Translations under genes and position numbers: made by a program
Notes under the pieces: model-generated
Database searches by the model: none
Told to the model about the DNA's origin: nothing
Seen by the model: only the letters and a program-made list of their open reading frames with translations
Assembly (NCBI GenBank): GCA_019649035.1
Contig: BMAT01007092.1
Coordinates: 10,436 to 44,258 of the forward strand
Reading direction: 5' to 3'
Source of the DNA: Elysia marginata
Lineage: Eukaryota; Mollusca; Gastropoda; Plakobranchidae
Length of the DNA stretch: 33,823 nt
Shown here: piece by piece, positions 1-10,490 of the stretch
Position numbering within the stretch: position 1 is the first letter of the stretch
How the letters are laid out: each line of letters opens with the position of its first letter

Positions 1-32
1 TGCTGCTGCTGCTGCTACTACTACTACTACTG
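1..32. repeat. Trinucleotide microsatellite (TGC)n(TAC)n, cut by the window edge
   Basis: The window opens with TGC repeats followed by TAC repeats. It lies in intron 2 of copy B, about 280 bases beyond exon 2, and continues off the left edge. Confidence 0.9.
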
Positions 33-308
33 GGGCTAAATAATAAAAAAACAATAATAATTATTTTTAAAAAAAATAATGATATTAATATTGCTGCTTG
101 TAGTCATGTCAGGTTTTACCTTTACCGCTATGATTGAGTAGTTTTGAGAGCTTGAAAAAAGCGATTGTGTCTTTCGAATGTTGAAGCAGAAGTTGTTGTT
201 CTCCCTGAAGTGGTCAATGTAAAAGCTGCCTTTACTTGTATTTCGCAGCAAAAATGAGCAACTTAGAATCTGTTGAAAGTTTCCACGTAGGATGCTTGTT
301 TAACCTAC

Positions 309-599
309 CTACGACAAGGGCAGCCAACAATTGTATCGCTTCTCTGGGAGGATCACAATCTGGAAAGGCTGGTTTGAGTATATAGGTGGCAAAAACCAGA
401 CTGGAAGTGGCTCCCGTCACTGGTATAATGAGGAGATAATTCATCCACATGCACAGGAAAGCAGGGAAATCCCCCCAAGCTCGCTTGATGTATATGTACT
501 CTCCGCCTGATTCTGGAAGACACGCCCCCAATTCCGCGAAGCACAAAGCGCAGAGGGTAGAGAACACGCCCACTACAAACCACATCAATATTGACATAC
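309..599 (-). CDS. SLC7-family transporter copy B, exon 2
   Basis: This 291-base exon has acceptor CTTCATTAG and donor GTAGGTT, with the same phases and length as copy A exon 2. It reads MSILMWFVVGVFSTLCALCF, then AELGACLPESGGEYIYIKRA and WGDFPAFLCMWMNYLLIIPV. Cys153 in FPDCDPPREAIQ is the expected SLC3 disulfide position. The reading frame is intact and the differences from copy A are mostly conservative, so this looks like a working paralogue. Exons 3 onward lie outside the window. Confidence 0.9.
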
Positions 600-641
600 C
601 TAATGAAGAGAAAAAAGGTGATTTTAATCGATATGTGGTGT

Positions 642-697
642 GAAGATATACTTTGAAAAATAAATTGTAGAAGATATACTTTGAAAAATAAATTGTA
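642..697. repeat. Perfect 28-bp tandem duplication in intron 1 of copy B
   Basis: Two identical 28-base units (GAAGATATACTTTGAAAAAT...) lie at 642-669 and 670-697. A looser triple of AAGACAAAT follows at about 709-750. The block lies about 45 bases from the exon 2 acceptor. Confidence 0.92.
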
Positions 698-1387
698 CAC
701 ATACGAAAAAAGACAAATCTTTGTAAAAAGACAAATCGTAAAAGACAAATGGCAGTAATTTTAACAAAAGATCAAATCCAGGTAAACTGAAGAATGACCG
801 TGACGACAAGTATAACCCTACTAGATTTATAATGTTGAAAAGTGATTTATAAACGTTTTTTATATAGGTCTATCTGGCTATCGAGAGGCTAATAGCTTTA
901 AGCAAAGTGCATGATTTAAAATAAGTGGACATACTTTATGCTACAAATGAATTGTACTGCTTGAAGGATATTATCAATGTGATCTAGAAATATCTTAAGT
1001 CGCAGTGGAAATCTCTAGGTTGTAAACTCGGCATAATCTTTTCACACTCTTACCAATTTTAGTTCGTCATTTTTGTCATAGGTAGGAATTTGCTTTTAGA
1101 AATAATTCTTTGATATTTCTCATGCCAGCGAATTGTCATTTAAGTAAAATAAGCTAATGTATCAGGACAAAAATGATAAGAAAAAAAGACAATGAACCTT
1201 TTATACTTTGTTTTGGGGGTGGGGTGGGGATTTAGTATGCCAACATTATCTCATATTACTTTCAGTTTGTCAACTGACCATTTTTCCAACATAGGCCTTC
1301 TACAAAATGGCTAACGAATAAACAAAGTCAGAGATTATTATACTTCCTAGAAAACTAATCAACCAACTGGGCACTAGTCCTACTCAC

Positions 1388-1601
1388 CCACAGAGCGTAC
1401 TTGCATGGTGATCCCTACTGGAGCCACAAATATGCCGGCACCGATGATCACACCTACGATGATGCTCACACAGTGGAACAGATTGATCCTCTTTTTGAGT
1501 TCCACTTTAGGAGTATCACATTCCATAGGAGAGGCATGCTTCATGCTGCTGCCGGTATGGGGATCTCTGTTCTGAGAAGTCTTTGTGTATCTTGACTTCA
1601 T
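1388..1601 (-). CDS. SLC7-family transporter copy B, exon 1
   Basis: This is the first coding exon of a second, tandem SLC7 gene on the same strand as copy A. From the ATG at 1601 it has 71 codons plus one base: an N-tail (MKSRYTKTSQ...), DTPKVELKKRINLFHCVS, then TM1 with VIIGAGIFVAP, ending at donor GTGAGTA in phase 1. From the KVELKKR segment to the donor it is nearly identical to copy A, while the first 30 or so residues differ. The frame stays open upstream to about 1778, but that stretch has no ATG (only a TTG at its edge) and is probably 5' UTR. This ATG aligns with the copy A start. The gene leaves the window to the left after exon 2, so its completeness is unknown. Confidence 0.88.
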
Positions 1602-3021
1602 AGTATTATCTAGATTAGTTGAGGTAGAACTGTAATTTGCGGTCACCTTTTGTCCATTGGCCGGAGACAGTGACCTTTTACTTTCAGACGTAAATTGTAT
1701 TTCCTTAAGTTGAAGGCCACTGGGAATGCACTGATTGTTGAAAACTGCTGAAGTTTTACAATTGACAGCTGTGTTCAAATACTACAAGCTATACTAGAAG
1801 TATTTGCTTTTGTTTTAAACACGAAATAAGAGATACTGTAGATCACGAACAGTGACAATCTGTACAAAGATAACAATCCTGACAACAAGAGTGTAATAGT
1901 TTAATCTAACCTTATCTCTGGTGAAGTGAACACGCTTTGCAACATTTTTTGGCCCTTCAGATTTTTGTCTCATTCGTGCTAAGCGAAATGAATCTTGTCT
2001 TTTTCTGCACCTGTAAGGTTAAAAACAAAGAAGGCACATTAAAGACAATCCGTATCGATGTGTAAAAACTGGTTTGATTTCTTGAGTTCAATCAATTGGG
2101 CACGAGAAGGAGAAACTAAAAAAAAATGAATGAGTATCAAGGTTTTAACAATGAAATCCCAGTCACGTAGAACAGGTGAACTTTGAAATCTGCAATATAA
2201 GATAATGCTATAACCTGCGTTTTTTATCAATCGTTTTTTAAAAACATTATGCTAGCATTAAAATGTGCATGTCTAGAAAAATCTCCAAAACAAATCCTAA
2301 AATTAGGTTTTGCAATAGAAAGTATACTTTTTCACAAACATGAACCATTGATAAGTTTTAAAAACTGACAAATAGTTTTGATCTAACCACAACAAAGACT
2401 CTAAACAAATAGGGCAGAAAATGTAGCTGAAGTAAATTATGCAAAAAGCCTAAAACTTTCCATAGGTTCATTGTTGGGGGTTTTCCTAGACGCTAATATA
2501 AAATTACATTGTATTATAGGAAAAAATGGAAAAAACAAATTTTAAGAGACACCAATTGTTCATAACCAACATTTCAATTCAACATGTAAAGGTGACGATT
2601 TCTTCGACTCATATTGTAAGTTGTTCCAATTTTTTATAGTTATCTTGATAAACCAATGGTGTTTTACCATGTCTGATGTTTATTTTGCATCTATTCATAG
2701 CAATATTGAAACCATCTTCTCTAGTTAACGTAATGTCATCTGAAATGAATTGTTTTGCTACCTATAAAACTTAAATAGTTAAAGAACTAAGCTCAACCAG
2801 CTAATTTTATCTGTGTTCAAACATAAAAATTACATGTTGCCCCTAGCCATGTCTACTCCAGCTCAAGACTGAATTTTTCTATCCAGGCTAGATCTACACC
2901 ATTTTTGTCTCAAGTTTGGTATGGTTTTTTAAAACACTGCATTTATCTGGAACAGAAATGTAAAGTAAAGAATGTCGCTTCCTTTTCTAAGGCCGTGCAT
3001 TGCATATATGCCTAAACACTC
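1602..3021. other. 5' flank of copy B; no further gene seen
   Basis: AT-rich sequence upstream of the copy B start, including its probable 5' UTR (an open frame without ATG up to about 1778). No confident promoter element. A minus-strand segment at 2039-2131 has a good acceptor (T-rich then AG) and an open frame to a TAA, and is one weak candidate for the missing last exon of copy A. Confidence 0.5.
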
Positions 3022-3197
3022 TAAGTTTTTTCATTTTTCTCATTACTAAACTTTTAAAAATCAAAATATACCTTGTGATACAAAATCACAAATATAAAAA
3101 TGTAAAGAAGTAAGTTTTTTTCATTTTTCTCATTACTGAACTTTTAAAAATCAAAATATACCTTGTGATGCAAAATCACAAATATAAAAATGTAAAG
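3022..3197. repeat. Two-copy tandem duplication of about 88 bp
   Basis: Units at 3022-3110 and 3111-3197 differ at only a few bases (for example CATTACTAAAC versus CATTACTGAAC, and GTGATACAAA versus GTGATGCAAA). They lie in AT-rich intergenic DNA, which suggests a recent duplication. Confidence 0.92.
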
Positions 3198-4514
3198 TGT
3201 AACAGTTCATTGTAAAGTAAAACATTATTAAATTACTTTAATCCTCCGCAAGGTCTAGTTAGCGCACTTGAGTCGTATAATGACTATATGAATATCATCG
3301 TGTTTATGAATTACTTGCCTCTCATATCATCTATTCCCAAGATACTTAATTATATATATACATCAGTTTAGGTTAGTCTTGCTTATAAACTATGCACAAG
3401 TCCAAAATCACACCTTTCAATATCCAATACGAGAACGATCTTATATGTTGTACTTTGTTTTTCAACACCACAACTCCAATGTTACACAAGCATTGCCAAG
3501 AACTTAAGATATAAACTTGACCTTCAGAGTGGCGCCTCTGAACTAAGCTGAGACATTCGAGTTCGCCTTTATCAGCGATTATGACAGAAAATGAGAGGGT
3601 ACTTGTCTTGGTACTTTTAAGTTGACTTTGTGGGTCACTTTTATCAGCACAATTTTCAACAGGCTTTAATATTCGTTCATACTTTAACACGTAGGAGAGT
3701 CGTGGGAATCTGAGGGAGTCACTGTGGTCCAATCACAATAGCTCTGTGAATGAAGATCGAAGCTGTATTAAGATCTAGTGAGAAAACGGAATGAAACGCA
3801 AATTTGGACCAACCATTTCAAGGTCCTCATCTTTCAATGACTTGATTCCCGCTTCAAAACAAATTTTAGTCTTAGATATGCCGAGTCCCTAAAATTATTA
3901 TCAATCATATAGATAGAATTACGAATCACATGACTGCTTATCTTTCAGTTTAAAAAAAAATTAGGTAAAACCATCATGTCATTGTATTCTCGAGCTAGCA
4001 ATTTGTTGCATTGTATTTCCAGCTTCTTGCACTTCTGTTTTCGTGACTCTTAACACATAATTGGACGATTTTTTAAATACGATGGACCAGTATTAGTTTT
4101 GCAACGTTTTGAAACACGGAACTTCCAATTCGATTTGATTTAGTCACAATTTTGTTAAACGTTTAATTTTTTACATTTTTTATTTTTATTTTTAGAACAA
4201 AGAAAGATCGAATTAGGTACTATTAGGATTTGATCTGATGATAATTAGATCGAGATCTAAGTGAGCCGACAAAAACTTCATGTTAAGAGAATTGAGTTCA
4301 ATGAATAAAAAAAATCTGATTCTAAGACAGTGTAGGTCTACTTTTATTAAACAAAACAAACCGTTATAGTTCCTTCATACACTGTGATCAAGGTCATTGA
4401 CCTAACGTACAAGGCAACTGTAATACCACGCACTCATATGCCTATAGTTTTTTCCTCTTACTGTTTCTCTCTTTAAAGCGCGGTCTCACAACAAGTGATA
4501 GAGCGAAACTGAGC
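3198..4514. other. Intergenic, nothing recognised
   Basis: AT-rich DNA. A minus-strand open frame of about 119 codons (3373-3732) starts at TTG, not ATG, and matches no family I know. Confidence 0.5.
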
Positions 4515-4650
4515 GAGAGCGAGATGAAATAATACCACAGAGGTCTATTAACATCAACAGACCTCTGTGAATAATACTGATAATTATAACTATTGTGTTG
4601 GCTATATTAGGAGCGGTTCCCGCGCCGATCTCGCTCTCAGCAATATAGCC
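4515..4650. repeat. Compact palindromic segment (possible MITE remnant)
   Basis: Three perfect inverted repeats are packed together: CACAGAGGTCT/AGACCTCTGTG at 4536-4546 and 4559-4569, GAGAGCGAGAT/ATCTCGCTCTC at 4515-4525 and 4628-4638, and GGCTATATT/AATATAGCC at 4600-4608 and 4642-4650. The last two pairs interleave. The segment is richer in G+C than its surroundings. No transposase or clear target duplication was found. Confidence 0.6.
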
Positions 4651-5007
4651 TGCTTCCCAATGTTTTTCTCGCTCATCGCTCGACTTGATATACTGTACTT
4701 ATTTGTCCTCTAACCTCTGATCTCTGACGCAACCGATTTTCCCCTGAGTAAACCTAGTGTAGATAAGCAATAGAAAAACTTGCGATTATATCACACGTTC
4801 GTATCAGATAAAAATGCAATACAGAATTCATAATTTTACGAATAAAACTTGTATTGAAATGGATATTGATAAAAACCATACAATTAAATTTCAATTTATC
4901 ACGTACAAGAAAAGCGTGCTCTTTGTAAAAAGAGAAGATAGAGATTTTCGGAACAGAGACAAAAAAAATGGTTACCGAGGAACTTTTTGTGTGAGGCCAT
5001 ACTACAA

Positions 5008-5135
5008 GCTATAGATCTAGCTGTCGCTAGCTTGACGCTAGCTATAAGCGACACATTTGGGGGTGGCCATCAGTTCTATGCGGACATATTATGGCCCAGC
5101 GGGAAGCAAGCGGAAAGCTAGCGATGAGCCACACC
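5008..5135. repeat. GCTAGC-rich inverted-repeat segment
   Basis: Repeated GCTAGC words sit within an inverted repeat (TGTCGCT at 5022-5028 against AGCGACA at 5047-5053). The flank GGGGTGGCCATCAG...GGCCCAGCGGG and AGCGATGAGCCACAC is loosely like hAT-type transposon ends. It is uncertain what it is. Confidence 0.4.
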
Positions 5136-5690
5136 ACGTGCTGACCTGCTCAAGCACGATACAAGCAAGTAGCCGGCAGGAAAGATAGATCTAGATCCAG
5201 TAGGCCTACGTGCAGATGCTGAAGAAAAACGGATGTCCGTAGACAGTTTCTGTTGTTATTTTTTGGGTCTCGCTGAAAGTTCACGAAACAATTAAAATGC
5301 TTAAAAAGTATTAAATTTAGATCTACCTGAGATTCTTGTTTACTCTGATAGTTCTTCAAAAACCCTCCGTTTTTTTTGTCTCTATTCAAAAAGTCTTTGT
5401 GGTCTTTTTTCCACAGAAAAACTTTGTCTTGTACATAGGAAATAAATGCTTAAGTTTTTTCAACTTCCATTCTGAAAAATAAATTCTGTGCTTACAACCT
5501 GGCTGATTGAACGGGTGATGCAATATTGTATCTGAGAAATCCACATGAGTGGGGTTGCTTATAAAAAAAGAGAGAGAGAAGAAAAAACAAAAAAACAAAA
5601 AACAACCACAGCTGGGCCATGTATTTGTGCATCTTTTAAAACAATTATTCTGATATGTGTTTTGGGAAACACACTCTCTCCAGCATTCCT

Positions 5691-6065
5691 TTATGCAGAT
5701 TGTACACTCTTTTCTAAAGCAGGATAAGAAAAAAAATTTAATTTAAAATAAAACGCCTCATTAGCACTTTTGGTACATAATTCCGCACCAATAGGTACAT
5801 TTAGGTTAGGACCATTCGTGAATGCCTTCATATTTTTTTTTTTTTTTTTTGCTTTTGTTTCTGTGCATTTCCTGCAGTTCTCTGAATCCGGGCCTATAAC
5901 AGCCATTCCTCTTTGGCCTTGGTACACACCTTCTTTACTAATTGATTTAGCTTCTAATATTTTTTCTGGAATTTTCACGATCTTTGTTTCCTCATATTCT
6001 TGCATTATGTCTAGGATTTCTTCTGCCACCCATACGTTGTATTTTTTTCTCAGGCAAGGTGGTTA
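5691..6065 (-). pseudogene. Unrecognised ORF fragment with CxxC motif, possibly transposon-related
   Basis: An open frame of about 125 codons has no ATG at its front (the first possible start is GTG). It reads KKYNVWVAEEILDIMQEYEE, then PEKILEAKSISKEGVYQGQR, GMAVIGPDSENCRKC, a lysine run encoded opposite a poly-T tract at about 5830, and GPNLNVPIGAEL. The composition looks protein-like and the CxxC followed by a 'GP' segment recalls cysteine-cluster proteins found beside some transposases. That link is from memory and weak. It is bounded upstream by an in-frame TAA. It may instead be an exon of an unknown gene. Confidence 0.35.
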
Positions 6066-7789
6066 GACCATGCGTCAAGCTGCCCTTCATTGTGCATCTC
6101 ACTCTCTGTCGATGCTTTCTGCTAGGTCAGCTGGTTCAAGCTGTTCAGAACTTTCATTTATCAGCGTTTGACATTTCCCTAGGCCTAACATTATACACTG
6201 AATGAAAAACCGAATTAGCGTGCACAAAGCACTGCTTTGTCTCATTTAAGTGGACCATGTAAGCTTATTAAGTTGTTTAGTCAAGTTAAATTTTACGAAG
6301 TTGACCTTTATCTACCACGTCAATTTTGCCATTGGTGCCCTATAGTCCAGAAAAGACTGGTCAAATTTTATAACACTTCGAAAACATGGTAGGTTTGGTT
6401 AATAACACGCATTAATATCGCCTCCTTCCCAACTTTGTCTCTCTTACGTAGAATCTAGGTTAGATTTAGAATCCAGATTAGGTGTCTAAAATATGGCTTG
6501 GATCTAGATTATTAAAGATAACCTAGCCATAAGGTATCTTGATCTAGAGTCCATATTAAGCTTCATATGTGAAATTTAAAGTAGATCTAGTTAATATTAA
6601 AAATTGGAAGAAATTTTGACGCGCAGAGCTTAGACCCTAAGGCTAAAATGCAAGAAAGCGCGAAACGCAGAAAACCTGCCGCTCAAAATCTAGGTTAAAT
6701 AATTATAGGTCTACTGGTCTAATCTAGACTATAGACCAAGATGCCAGTACTTTCTAAATCTAGATTTAAATATAGACTAGATTAGTTTCTAGATTTAAGT
6801 TATATATTTATACTTTTAATTTAAATGCAAAATCTAGATCTTGATATCTATATTAAATTCTACTCAATGCTAAATTGAACAGAAGACGGAAGAGCGGCGA
6901 AACTATTGTGTTCCTCCGCTTTCCATTTCCTGAGGTTTGAAAATTTAGGTCTAGAAAACATCCTTAGTAATAAGAGATTAGTAGCCTAGAGTCCAGTTAT
7001 AATAAAAAAAGATAAATAAAAAATTGCAAGAGAATTATTTTTTTTCGTCGTGTTCGGGCGTGTTTGCAGATTGTAGCTCACCCAGAATCTAAAAAATCCA
7101 ATCAAAGATGGGAGAGAAAAAATACCTCCGAATTCAGCAAATTTGACTAGACTAGGCTTCCATAGCAAAGTTAGCCACACACCGCAGTGCTAAATTCTAG
7201 CGTAATGCACACCTCGCTGATTAAATTTGCATTTCTTTTTTGTATTTTTTTACTCGACGAGCTTATATACAAGTTACAATGTATGCAATGTTTCAGGATT
7301 CTTTATAATTATTTATCAGGGTCCACATAGATCTAGCATTTTGTCTTTAAACGCGACAACTTTTTTAAGGAGAAGAAAAGATATTCACAGTTCAAGTGTG
7401 AAGAAGTGTGCAAAAAGCTGAGTGTTTCAAGCATTATTGTATCTTCTTAACAACTTGCATGATGATTGATAAAATGTAGCAGCATTCGATTCCGGTTGGA
7501 CTTAGTAAATTATATGTTGCTTTCAAAGTTTAAAACTAACACTTTCCTTACAATATGAATATTAATAATCAAAGTATATTTAGACACCTATCTAGGTCTA
7601 CTCTGACTTAAAATACGGTATGAAGAATAAACTTTGTACACCTTCCTCGAACATCCTGGATCATTTGAAATAATGCACTTAATCAACTCGTTAGTTTGAC
7701 TGGTTGATACAAACCATAGTCTTAAATTTTCCCAACTCTCTGGTGCTTTTTTTAGATCCTCATAGAAATAGAAGAACGCAGAGACTAAA
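6066..7789. other. Intergenic AT-rich stretch dense in TAGATC/TCTAGA words
   Basis: No gene was found. Between about 6450 and 6860 the sequence is packed with CTAGAT/ATCTAG palindromic words, a pattern that returns near 12010-12080 and 13340-14230. Confidence 0.5.
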
Positions 7790-10490
7790 ACTGCTGAAAT
7801 TGGACGAACCATTGTGCAGGCAGCTCGTCCACGTGTTGCTCTGGCTTCTCTGCAAATAGGGTATGGTGTGCAGCTTCACTATTATTTTGCCTTTAGGCTT
7901 CTAAATATCAGCTACATAATTTATGTTTCTGCTCGTCATTCTCAGAAATAAAGAAAATTGAATGTAATGCAGCGTCAGTACAGTCCAGATATTCCAGGAT
8001 GCAATGAAAACACATTCGTTTAGTACGTTGCAGACAATGTGGATTACAACCCTTGCACCATAGATTGGCGAAATACCTTCCACGGAATGGGTATCGTTGC
8101 TGAAAACACTCCACGCAAAAATCATCGAAGCCCATTCCCAGATCCGATGTCAACTTCCAACAGATCAAGAAAATGGCAACAATTGACACCAGTTACTGCA
8201 ATAATAAGGAAAACGACTCAACACCAGTCCTTACTTTTGACCAACCTCTTTGATGGAAGGCCACGATGATTGGGACAACGAACCTTAAGATAGTTGCATG
8301 AGATCATAGATGCTGCCTCTTACGCCATTTCATACGGAAATGAGCTTTCTAGAGTGCGTTGGACGCCTCAAGGAGGGCAGTGGGTCGCAAGAAATCCTGG
8401 ATTTTTTGCGAATGCTCCGAATCCTGTCGTATATATGATGCAGGGAAAGGAAATTCTTAGGCAAATAGAGGCTGTTTTATGGTAAAAACTTGCCTGAATG
8501 AAATTGTCACCACCAAAACATTCCGATTGACTTTGCCAGCCTCAAATGCAGCTGTCCACAATATCGATTAAAATATCGAGCAATCAGAACAAGAAGATGT
8601 CGAAACTAATGGAAACATAGCCATTGGCAGTGCTGGTCCCAACTTATCAGTGGGAGATGTTGATTAAGATCTTGTTGGAAGCCTTTTTTGTTTGACAAGC
8701 TTATGAAAGGAGAACTTGCTGTCTATAGATTGCTTGCTATTGACCAGCTCATTTACATTTTAAAGACCAAACTGCTGGCAAAGAAAATGGAACGGGTGAC
8801 TTACCTACGGCATTCCTATAGCTGCAATACATGGACATGAGGGATCTATTACGGTGCCAGCTCAATGCAGTGAGAATTGAAAGTTGGAATCTGCATTTAG
8901 GTACTCAGCGTGAAATTCTTCCAATCTTGGCTGCAGTTGGTCATGACTTGTACACCAAGTACGTTTTCCTGTACTTGCAAGGCATGCTCCAACTACAGTA
9001 ACTAACCCAGATGTATTTGCCTGCTTTCAAGCAGGTCATTTTGTCCTTCGAAGGACCGATCACACTTGGGCTGGGATCTCTTCTGACCTTATAATTGAGC
9101 AAGTTCTAATGAGGAGCGTCAAAGCAACAAGGGGGCTCACACATGGCCGAGGAATGTCCGAATCCTAGCGTTCGACGTGGCTTCTATCCATGCCAGCATG
9201 TACTGACATCAATGAAGCAATGCAATCATTACAGTTTTGACATTTAAAAGAAGGGAACAACACAAAGGCATGACTGCTGCTAGACAAAAGAAAGGTGAAC
9301 AAGACTTTATGAGTACAGACAGTTTCTTCCAGAAAGAGACTCATTTTCGCATGGACATTATTTAAAAACATCTGTACTGACATTGTAGCTGATTCGCCTC
9401 TAATCGCACACAAAGCGGAAGAAACTTGAAGAAAATAAAACAAATCGAAAGGCAACAGACAAGTTTCAAAAGAGATATCAAGTCGTCACAATGGCTTCCA
9501 AAAACACAGAAAAGATCGATGGTGACTCAATGAGTGTGAATCCTCAGTTGTTGTTACGGAGACTTGTGTCTACTGCAGGGGACAAATATGAGGACAAAAG
9601 TGAGGTCCTCAAATATGAGTTGTCAACCTATTCTTCATCTCATTTTGAATCTACGATTTTGCTCCGACAATGAACTAAAGCACTTCTTGTAGATAAGCTA
9701 TGGATAATGGCTTCCACTGATATGCCAGAACTCATATCTACTGATGAGGTGCAGTTTGTCCTAAATGGTGGGGTACTTCTTCATAAAGTTCCGTGGGCTT
9801 GTGGATCCACGTATGTTTCCATCATCGAAACATACATCAGATATGTGCGACGGAGATTCAGAAACCCCATTATCGTCTTTGATGGCTATGCATCATGTCA
9901 ATTCACAAAGGATGTCACTCATCTGCGGAGATCAAAAGGGAAATTAGCGACTCATTTGGCCTAAAGTAGAAATGTAAGTACAAAAACCATCAAATGATAA
10001 ACATCAAGTATGTGAAGCTATCTTTTGGCAGCTTGTGTGACATGTTGCCCGTTATTCATGCAGTTACGGGAAAATGCATCTACATTATACAGACTTTATT
10101 TAACTGTATAAAATACCAGTGGTTTTGCACAAAGGTTGCACGCTGGACACATTTTCTGCAAGTTCATGCTTTGCCACCTACTCCTGCTGCTGTCACTTAT
10201 CACAGTCTTCGATTATACCCAAAAGTCCAACAGTGGGTTTATAATAATCAACTTCAGCCCGAAAAATGGGGTTGGAGTTGGACAAACAATGACAAGAAGC
10301 TTCTGTCGATCACAACAGACAAGGCACCAGCTCCTGCAAAGATTCCTCCTGTGATTCGCTTTAACAGCAGAATTCAAGGCAATGCACATGCAAGAAACAC
10401 GGCCTTAACTGCTCACTAGCATGTGGAGAAAGCCATGGACTTCATTGTTCCAGTTCAACAGCACACTCAGAATGGGATGAACAAGATTGA
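7790..10490 (+). pseudogene. Decayed copy of a multi-copy invertebrate gene with PIN-like and cysteine-rich regions
   Basis: A run of interrupted reading frames follows one protein family that I recall as abundant and uncharacterised in molluscs and cnidarians. In order: ARPRVALASLQIGYGVQLHY (about 7820), YVADNVDYNPCTIDW then RNTFHGMGI (about 8030), MQGKEILRQIEAVLW (about 8440), RIESWNLHLGTQREILPILA (about 8875), VNPQLLLRRLVSTAGDKYED (about 9537), VLNGGVLLHKVPWACGSTYV (about 9760), IVFDGYASCQFTKDVTHLRR (about 9870), ALPPTPAAVTYHSLRLY (about 10172), WGWSW and CTCKKHGLNCSLACG (10383-10430). VLDGG/VFDGY marks a PIN/FEN-like nuclease fold; here the first Asp is Asn. Many stops and frameshifts, and an internal deletion after about 9964, rule out function. 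No intron is apparent. Confidence 0.75.

Noticed and set aside
1602..1778. Longer N-terminus for copy B starting at 1778
   Set aside because: That codon is TTG, not ATG. The first ATG in frame is at 1601 and aligns with the copy A start.
3373..3732. Minus-strand 119-codon open frame
   Set aside because: It has no ATG start (TTG), no known motifs and no exon partners. Left as unexplained.
7901..9455. Minus-strand frames over the 8-9.5 kb region
   Set aside because: They are shadows of the decayed plus-strand gene copy.
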